DNA from: Trematomus loennbergii | Lineage: Eukaryota; Chordata; Actinopteri; Perciformes; Nototheniidae | NCBI GenBank assembly: GCA_012861695.1 | Contig: JAAOOA010000056.1 | Location: forward strand, 9,337,207 to 9,401,206 | Length of the DNA: 64,000 bases | Direction of reading: 5' to 3' | Shown: one piece after another, positions 52,501-64,000 of the stretch | Numbering within the stretch: position 1 is the stretch's first letter | Layout: every line of letters begins with the position of its first letter | Translations under genes and position numbers: made by a program | Notes under the pieces: generated by a model | What the model saw: the letters and a program-made list of their open reading frames with translations, nothing else | Databases searched by the model: none | What the model was told of the DNA's origin: nothing

Positions 52501-55011
52501 CTGCTGCAGCTCAGATTCATACTGCCGCCCTCTACAACATCCAGAGGGTCCATCGAAATGGAAATGTTCTCTGGACGGTCTGAAGAAAGTAAAAAAAAAC
52601 ATGTTGACAGTTTTATCCACCTTGGAGATCATTTTTAAGGCTCACTCAGCAATTTAGGGATTACAATGATAACTCAAAGGCTTAAAGAGAAACTTTGACT
52701 TGATTATTTTTCAGACTTTCCTCTTAATTTGGCTTTTTGCTGTGGAAATACTGGATGTGTTCACCTATTCAGGTCTCAAAACATACCTGAAATTGTACAA
52801 TCTAAGATAGGAAACTGGTTAAAGTATTCACTCGAGAGCATATCGAGTGCTGAGGGTCAACCAGGCTTTATTCACAAGCCTAAAAGGTCAGGAACCATGG
52901 TGCAGTCATTAGATTGCGATGAATCTAATCATGCATTTGTCATTAGTGAACGTCATGCTTGAATCCACTATGACACCGTTTTTAGTAACACACTGACACA
53001 CAGACATCTGACCCCAGTCCTCCACACACTCACACAGGACGTCGAGGTGCAGCTGGGTGGAGTTGATGCGACTGATGCCGCTCCGGCTGATGTTGTTCCA
53101 GGCCTGGCAGGAGTACAGGCCGGTGTGGGGGGGCTGGATGTTGGACACGGTGTGATTCTGTCCTGAACTGATGAGGTGTCCGTCTTTGTGCAGGCTGTAT
53201 CCGCTCTGGGGCACGGGGGGGTTAGCGTCACTGCTGCAGCTGAAGGTCACCACACCTCCTTTGATGACTGAAGGAGTCATTGACAGCGTGACTTTCCTGG
53301 GAGCATCTGAGAGAGGATGAGGAGGGTCAGGCTTTTAGTGATCAGTGAATCACAAATTTCATGGGAAAAAAGTCTCAGTAGCCTATGAAGTACAATTATT
53401 TCAATATATTAATAGTAATTTTGTCCACTTTCATTGGTAGTTCAAACAGAGGACAAATTAGACTGACAAGAGGCCTGTACTACGAATCCAGTTCAACATA
53501 CCCTGGATTTTTGAGTTACCAGGTTTACCTAATCCAGTGTTTTTCAAAGTGGGGGGCGCAGAGGCATGACAGGGGGGGGCGCGAGAGACCAGGAGGAATT
53601 ATTGATTCGAAAATAATATGATACAGTACAGTACAATTACGTCTGGGTCTCTGTGTTTCATTCAAGCTCGGCTCTGTGTGTGTGTGGAACGAGCCATTTT
53701 GTGTGCGTGCGCGAGCAAGAGAGAGAGAGCGCACTGGTACCGGAGATCGTTGTTGTTAGCTTCTGGTGCTAGCGAGCTACGCTAACGGATATAAGGAGCT
53801 TTTTCAACAACAAGGTGGAAGAGACTCCTGTCAGACTGAGAGGCTCAGTGAACTAAAGGACTCTGAGTGTGAGATAACTTTAGTATAAGTTATCTCAGTG
53901 GATCTCATACGTTTTGGTCACGATTAATGTAAACAATTATTTCCGAGGCACTTTATATGATCATTATAGTTATAAAAAAATAAGAGAATAAATGAAAAAC
54001 AGGTATGAAATACTAGTAAAAAAAGAAGGGTGATTTGTAAAATATCCATAAAGAAAATATCTAAACAAAATTGGGCTTAACAATTACAGCGACAGGAACA
54101 TTGCATATCAACTTGTGCTCTAAAATTATTATTTATATATCTGAATACTTACATTGAACATTCAGAGCCACAGGGGCAGATCTGACCGTCTCCTGTCCCT
54201 GGACGGCACAGTAGTATCTCCCAGCATCCTCTCTGGTAGCCTGGAACCCCGGCTGCGGGACAGGCTGTCCATCTCTGAACCAGAGGATGTTGACCGGTGT
54301 AGAGCAGCCTGACACACAGGACAGACGGACCTCCCCCCCCTCTGTCACTGTGCTCGGCTCCACCACTGTGGTCAGCTCTGCAACAGAATCATAATGTCAC
54401 AAAAACACATTTAATTTATGAGGAATGTATCCTTACTTGATTAATAGTTATTACCTCTTACGGACAAACGAGCCGCTCTCTTGCTTGTCCATCTGTTGAT
54501 TGTTGTCACGAAATTGAAAAGGTATGCTCCTTCATCATCGTGCTGTACATTATTGATCCGCAGACGGCAGTCACTCCTGTAGTTGCCCACATAGTTTTCT
54601 GAGTTCAGAGGGAGCTGTGAGAGGATAAAGCGCCCCGGACGTCCCAGTGCAGGCAGGAGTTTGGACCAGCCCACTGATGTGACCCACCGCCCTGAAGGAT
54701 AGTCGTACTGACAGTCTATGATCACTGACGACCCTCTCAAAGCACACTGATCTCCAGAGGTCACCCCCCAGTCCCCACCCCGCACACCTTTGGGCAAAAA
54801 TAAAGAAAATATACAGTAAATTTAATTATTAATTTGCTAATAGAATCCATAAAATACCCAAATGTGGGTGTGTCTAACTTGTAAAATGTAACTGTTCTCA
54901 GCAAAAGTTGCATTTGATCACAGTCAATACTTTTTCTAAACATTAATACAATTAAATAAAAGGTTCCTTACCTGGCAAAATGACCAGAATAATCAGAATT
55001 AAGCTTTCCAT
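49534..55011 (-). CDS. Gene D: CD22/Siglec-like inhibitory receptor with three ITIMs
   Basis: Ten in-phase exons, 523 aa: 54972-55011 (signal, MESLILIILVILP), 54455-54787 (V-set, about 14-124), 54153-54377 (C2-1), 53034-53306 (C2-2), 52292-52579 (C2-3), 51585-51663 (TM, LAGIGVCVSVALLLALLLFW), 51035-51065, 50552-50719, 50388-50470 and 49534-49585. Siglec hallmarks: B- and E-strand Cys pair in the V-set (IIDCQYDYP, SDCRLRI), an extra V-set Cys (DQCALRG) with a matching extra Cys in C2-1 (LSCVSGCST), and phase-1 domain exons. The sialic-acid Arg position reads AYLFNF, so Asn. C2-2 lacks the usual Trp (GYSLHKDG). The tail has three ITIM-type motifs: SVYANI, VTYATV and VIYASL near the C-terminus. 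Expected role (family): recruits SHP-type phosphatases to damp leukocyte activation. The donor after C2-3 (AAG/GTCTGT) is weak. CD22-like is the best name; orthology is not certain. Confidence 0.85.
53533..54060 (+). mobile_element. hAT-like repeat, inverted copy of 35.9-36.4 kb
   Basis: Starts CAGTGTTTTTCAAAGTGGGG at 53537. It then matches, in reverse complement, the stretch 35930-36400, for example TTCGAAAATAATATGATACA and TTCTGGTGCTAGCGAGCTAC. It lies in the intron between C2-1 and C2-2 of gene D. Confidence 0.75.
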
Positions 55012-55126
55012 GATTAGTTAACCTGCAACATCATAGCACAGGACACAGATTAATATTTTCTATTTACAGGTGAGGACAATGTAAAAAAAGAAATGTATTG
55101 AGTGTATCAAAGTTAGTAGTACTCAC

Positions 55127-55170
55127 CAGTTAAAGCAAGAAGAGATATTACTTTGTACATTCATGAGGAT
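55127..55170 (-). other. Probable 5' UTR exon of gene D
   Basis: A donor (CTG then GTGAGT, exon end 55127) faces an acceptor GATGTTGCAG at 55023, 11 bases before the ATG. The 5' end is not defined; it should lie just downstream of the PU.1-like site. Confidence 0.4.
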
Positions 55171-55183
55171 GATTTAAGGAGTG

Positions 55184-55200
55184 AAAAAGAGGAAGTGGGA
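55184..55200 (+). promoter_or_regulatory. Candidate PU.1 site, gene D promoter
   Basis: AAAAAGAGGAAGTGGGA matches the extended PU.1 (SPI1) consensus AAAGAGGAAGTG without mismatch. It lies about 170 bases upstream of the gene D ATG and just upstream of the proposed 5' UTR exon. A second ETS core (CTTCCTCA) lies near 55217. This is typical of leukocyte promoters; use here is inferred. Confidence 0.55.
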
Positions 55201-55739
55201 GAATGTGGACGCCCTGCTTCCTCATGTATTATCGTCATAACATTACATACAGTTACAAGTTTCACACAAACACCAGTAATTAACTAGCAGTGGAACCATT
55301 TTAACAGTGGCCTGCTGGTTATTTAACTATATCCATATTGTTGTAGCGTTTCAAGTAGTTAAATTACTTTGAGTACTTACCTAAACTACAAACAAATTTG
55401 GGCCATAAAAGGAAAGGAAATCTCTTTACTTTTTTATTCTACCACTGCTTCTCTGATTACCACTTCAATGATTGTGTCCATTGTTTAGAACCAATGAGCG
55501 TTCAAGCTTTTCAAAATGTGTTTTTATAAAGATGGAAGTTGCAGATTGTTTAATTGCTTTTCTTATTTTCTCAAGAGTGTACATGTCAGAGTAAATTAGA
55601 TTAGATGTATTGTCCCCAGGGAGAAATGAATTTTCACAGCACTGTACATGTAAGCAATATACATACAATATATAAACAACAATAATAACACCTGACAACA
55701 ACAGATAGCGACACACATGGCAGATACACTCAGCAGGCC

Positions 55740-55870
55740 TGTTATTTAAGACAGGAATGGCTGACAGAATCAAGCTTTTTCCAAAACGAGCCCTTTTATA
55801 TTTCAATGTTCTGTACCTACGCCCGGATGGCGGTGGGCCGAGGTACTGGTTGAGTGGGATGTTACCAGTG
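55740..55870 (-). pseudogene. LINE protein C-terminal fragment
   Basis: The minus-strand frame contains GPPPSGRRYRTLKYKRARFG and KSLILSAIPVLN, a sequence common at the very C-terminus of fish LINE ORF2 proteins. A LINE-like 3' region (TGTCCCCAGGGAGAAATGAA, read plus) follows at about 55600. Confidence 0.55.
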
Positions 55871-56200
55871 GTGGAAAGTAACAAAGTACATTTACTCAAC
55901 TACTGTACTTAAGTACAATTGTGAGGTACTTGTACTTTACAGCTTTTGGTACTAGTTACTTTTTAGGTTTAGAATATTTGCTAATTCATAACATAAATCA
56001 ATTATTAAATAAACGTTGACATATATGTATAGGTTAAGATATCCAGCAGCAGTATATAAAGTTATTTAAATTAGCTCTACCTTTACCAGTTGGGATAAAA
56101 ACACATACATCTTCATAATAGTTACCCAGTAACTCAATAAATGTAAAATTCTGAAATGGGACATTACGCATAATGAGTACCTTTACTTACTGGACACTGT
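55869..56200. mobile_element. Fish MITE of the GTGGTGGAAAGTAAC type
   Basis: Begins AGTGGTGGAAAGTAACAAAG followed by AAGTACATTTACTCAAC, a very common fish MITE start. Shorter relatives lie at about 22.75-22.93, 46.56-46.72 and 63.14-63.19 kb. Confidence 0.65.
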
Positions 56201-57941
56201 GGTGATACATAGAGAATTTCCTCTTACGGCTTCTTAGTCACAAGACATTATTTATATGCTAAATATATAAAACTGAGGTCACTGCAGAGCAACAGAGCTT
56301 TTTCTGAATGATATGCTGGTCTTGCATCGTCTTGGGCAACACGATCCCTCCTCCTCCACAGGGTGGTGTTCCTGGACTGTGCAGCAGATGTAGGACATGC
56401 AAATCACTGGTGGGGTTACAATAAGTAACTGGTGAATAAATACAATACTTTATTAAATATTATATGACCATGCTTGAAGAAGAGAGAAACAATGCTCTTA
56501 TAATAACATTGCTTCAACTTCTTATTAAAGTGTACAGATCTTCAGTTTCTCTTCCTCTACTATGACATGAGGAACTGGTGTGATTAAGTTATGTCTTTTT
56601 GTTGTGACCTGTCGTAACTTTAAGAACATTACCCCTACAAAAATATTTCCACTGCAGCGACACACCAACAGAGACAATGACACATATATTGCACCAAAGG
56701 GGTCCACATGCGCAAGATGTTAGAGGGGAAAAAAGGTGATGCATTAGTAGCTGATTGCCAAGTTGAGTTGTGTGTGATGCAAGAGAAAGCTGAGGTTTCA
56801 AGAAGAGTCTTCAGAGACATTGTGTGGTTGTTCTTTGTTCGGTTTGAAGTGCTTTTGCAGAATCATTTCAAAATTGCCAAAACGTAATAGTAGAGTTTTT
56901 TTCCCTACATTTTGTAAGATCACGTCTGCGGTCAAGATACCGTAAACTGTACGATTGACAGTTTAACACTTCAACAATGCAGCTGTTGTGAAAATGTGAC
57001 AGTAAAATAGTGAAACCCCCCTGCCCCATATTATCAATCACAAGGGATGAAATAGTGAATTAAAACAGATCAATAACTGGATAGCTTTTTTTGGATTAAT
57101 ATTGCAATAGATTTATTTTTGCTAGAAACAGGTATAAAGATATATATAGATACTAATGGCAGGTGTAAATTAGAAACCAAAAAGAAATAGAAAGAGAAAA
57201 AGAAATGAGGAAGCAGGCGAAAGAGAACTTTTCCAATGTGATACCGCAATTAGTGCTGTGAACTTTTCACAGAATAAAGCGAAAGTGCATTCTGGTGTCT
57301 TTTGATAACATGACTTTATTGCCACAATGTTTCTTGGTTAGCAATGCTTAATAACCAAATATGACTCACTGTCAGGACTGCATGTCTTATTTTAAATGTT
57401 TTGCATACCAAAAACAGATAACATTGGCTGTAATTACTTTTATTAAAAATCAAAACTAAGTTAATTAAGTTGACATGGCATACGTTTGGTCGATTCAATG
57501 AATGTAAGAATGAAATGAAGTAATGTATTCATTTTAATGATTGAGATTCATACCTAACCTTTAACCCAACCTGATTAGTCATCAGTGCTGTTGACTGTTT
57601 ATTAACTGCAACCATTGCAACATACACCTAAAATATAAGAGTACTAGATTTGTTCTACAGTGTAACAAAGTGAATGTAATTCTACATTATTTCTGTCATT
57701 GAGACTGATTTAATGGAAGCAATCTATATCAACTGAATAGGTGTTGCAGCATTAGCAAACAAATAAGCCTGTTCGATTTAGAACATGGTTGAATACAATG
57801 TGGAAATGCATATGTGTAAAATATGACATATTGTTTATAGATGTCGAATCCTTTTCAACAGGTTTCTTCCAATAATATGTATTGAAGTATAATTGTTTTC
57901 GTATGTTTGAATACACATTGTTTTGACTTTTCATTGGTCAG
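56201..57941. other. Intergenic stretch upstream of the Cys-rich exon
   Basis: AT-rich. No signal-peptide exon with a matching phase-1 donor could be identified on the plus strand, and no repeat family was recognised. Confidence 0.4.
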
Positions 57942-58291
57942 AGCCAGGATGCAAAATCAACGCTAGCAACGGTACATACAGTACATACTGTGGATATGGA
58001 TGCAAGCAGTCTGAGTTCTGCTTCATCAGGCAGTATACAGTGGGAAGATGCATAGAAAAAAGGCAAAGACATGCAACACGGTCAGGATCTGGACTCCCAG
58101 TGTGCACCATGTTAGTGAACTGCAGAGGATCCATGAGGACACGTCTGACCCAGAACAGTTTAGGTATCATCAGAGTTCACTACGGGTGTGTCCTACGATG
58201 TGAATGTGAAGTACTGAGCCTTCACATGAAGAAGTGTTGTACAGCTGAGGAAGAAGAAAGGAAACATCTGAGAATACAAAATAAGTCATAG
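57942..58291 (+). CDS. Orphan cysteine-rich exon, possible secreted protein
   Basis: An open frame of about 116 codons follows a splice-acceptor-like TTTTCATTGGTCAG and ends at a TAG (58289-58291). It carries 12 cysteines (PGCK, TYCGYGCK, EFCF, GRCI, PVCT, VNCR, YGCVLRCECE, KKCC), a glycosylation site (NAS/NGT) and a basic, charged end. The even cysteine number and the glycosylation signals suggest a disulfide-rich extracellular domain. The true start is not visible: there is no ATG before the acceptor in a sensible context, so it would be the last exon of a gene whose 5' exons I could not find. I do not recognise the family. It may also be a relic or a chance frame. Confidence 0.4.
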
Positions 58292-59104
58292 AACACAATT
58301 AGCAGCATAAAAGGCCATTGTAGAGGTCGGGGGAGCGGTCAATTATTGAAAAAGTTTCCAAGATTATAGATATTAAATTAGATCTGAAATTGAAATGGTA
58401 AATTAAAAAGAAAAAACTCACAAAATGTATAAAACAAGCAGACGCTGCTTTTGAATCTACCTCAGAATATTACCAACCTCCCTCCCCGCCCTGACATTTT
58501 TCTTTTCTTTTTTTAGCTACAGTACAATGTCTCCATTTGACTACATTTAGTGCAGATCAAAATGTTCAGCTGTTAACATTTTCTTTAGGTGTGTATTACA
58601 GCATGGATTGGTTTTTGCAACTCTTAGAGTTGGAACAATATAATTTGGGTCGTATTTGTGTTTTATTTTTGGGGCACATCTTTGCTGGATTATTTTGAAA
58701 CTACATATTTTATCACCACATAAGAGAGTCCTACTGTATTAGTGTAACCATATCATTTGAGTGCATTTGACATTTAAATGATCAACGCTTTACCTTGTTG
58801 TGATATCTTGTTTTAACAGTTACAATATCATTTTATTTAGAATTTTAGTATTCTTTTTTTCCCCTCTTCTTTTTTGTGTTCAATCTCACTCTGTTGCTTC
58901 TTTTAACTCCTGGATTTCCCACTGGGATTATTAAAGGTCTTTTATCATATTGTACACATTCCCATGAGTATACATGATCTGTAAACATATGTGGACCATT
59001 TCAAGTAAAAAAAGACATACTAAATTGGAAAAAGTGTATCCATATGGTAACTTAACAGAGAGTTGTATAGTGTTATACCTGATGTTCCTCTTTGTTGCTC
59101 CCAG
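58292..59104. other. Intergenic stretch, 3' side of gene E
   Basis: AT-rich and without recognisable coding features. It probably includes the gene E 3' UTR; minus-strand AATAAA-like strings occur near 58661. Confidence 0.4.
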
Positions 59105-63444
<4,340 letters not shown>

Positions 63445-64000
63445 CTGCAGGAGAGAAGGTAATGAAGATGATGATGTTGGAAATGGTAATAGAACGGTGG
63501 CGCTTGTGCTGGATGTGTTGGGGGGCATGTCTCTTCTGCCTGGGGCCCCCAGAGTGTCTTGCAGCGCCACTGTATATTATATAGATGTATTGTTTCAGTT
63601 TAAATTACATAACAGTATAAAACATAGTTAAGATGGTCTTTTTTATCAAATGCTTCTTACACAGTTATGCATACTTAAAAATAAAAACTGATAATATGGA
63701 GACACACTGACAAGGGGTCATTGGGCTGCCGAATGAGTACTTTTGGTATTTTAAATACATTGTGCTGCTTATACTTGTGTACTTCTACTTCAGTAACATT
63801 CATAATGCAGGGCTTTGACTTGTAGTGGAGTATTTCTCATAGTGAGGTTGAGTTAAGTTAAGATCAAGTCTGAATAAAAAATATAAGGAGATTAGAAGGA
63901 GAAAAGAGAACATTTGAGGATGACAAATGCAGAAATGATGATAATGATGAAAAAAAACAGGCAAGAGGGTCAATAAGGATCATGATAAGAAAAACAACAT
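63445..64000. other. Right edge, intron of gene E
   Basis: Upstream of the acceptor of exon 63281-63444. The first half of that C2 domain is not found before the window ends. No repeat family identified. Confidence 0.5.

Overview
The window is from the nuclear genome of a ray-finned (teleost) fish. The evidence is a spliced vertebrate hepsin gene, several spliced Siglec/CD22-like immunoglobulin-superfamily genes with fish-type V-set sequences, very long (CA/TG)n microsatellites, and typical fish transposon families (TTAA MITEs, hAT, PIF/Harbinger, L2-like LINEs). No bacterial, organellar or CRISPR features were seen. All genes are split into small exons, so each was assembled by hand from splice sites, reading phase and family motifs.

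Layout. 1-6.9 kb: no convincing gene, only repeats and microsatellites. 6.9-12.3 kb, minus strand: a small type I membrane protein with one Ig-like domain (gene A, 203 aa, intact). 16.5-22.5 kb, minus strand: a Siglec-like gene with a V-set, two C2-set domains, a TM segment and a short tail without an ITIM (gene B); its V-set exons do not join in phase. 23.2-47.8 kb, plus strand: hepsin (hpn), head to head with gene B, with a 16.3-kb intron filled by nested transposons. All catalytic motifs are present, but two exons carry a single-base frameshift each. 49.5-55.1 kb, minus strand: an intact CD22-like inhibitory receptor (gene D, 523 aa: V, three C2, TM, three ITIMs), tail to tail with hepsin. 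57.9-58.3 kb, plus strand: an unassigned cysteine-rich open exon. 59.1 kb to the right edge, minus strand: a third Siglec-like gene (gene E), partial, with C2 domains split over two exons, a TM segment and three ITIMs.

Biology. In human 19q13.12, HPN lies near MAG and CD22 (established knowledge), so the window looks like the fish counterpart of that block with local expansion of the Siglec side. Genes D and E should recruit SH2-domain phosphatases through their ITIMs. Gene B has no ITIM. PU.1/ETS-like motifs upstream of B and D suggest leukocyte expression (inference).

The most notable observations are the two hepsin frameshifts; a Russian-doll transposon stack with a 1.8-kb inverted repeat in the hepsin intron; (TG)n tracts on the sense strand placed directly at three splice acceptors; a possible poison exon in the tail of gene E; the orphan 12-cysteine exon; and a cluster of three perfect hairpins near 2.5 kb.
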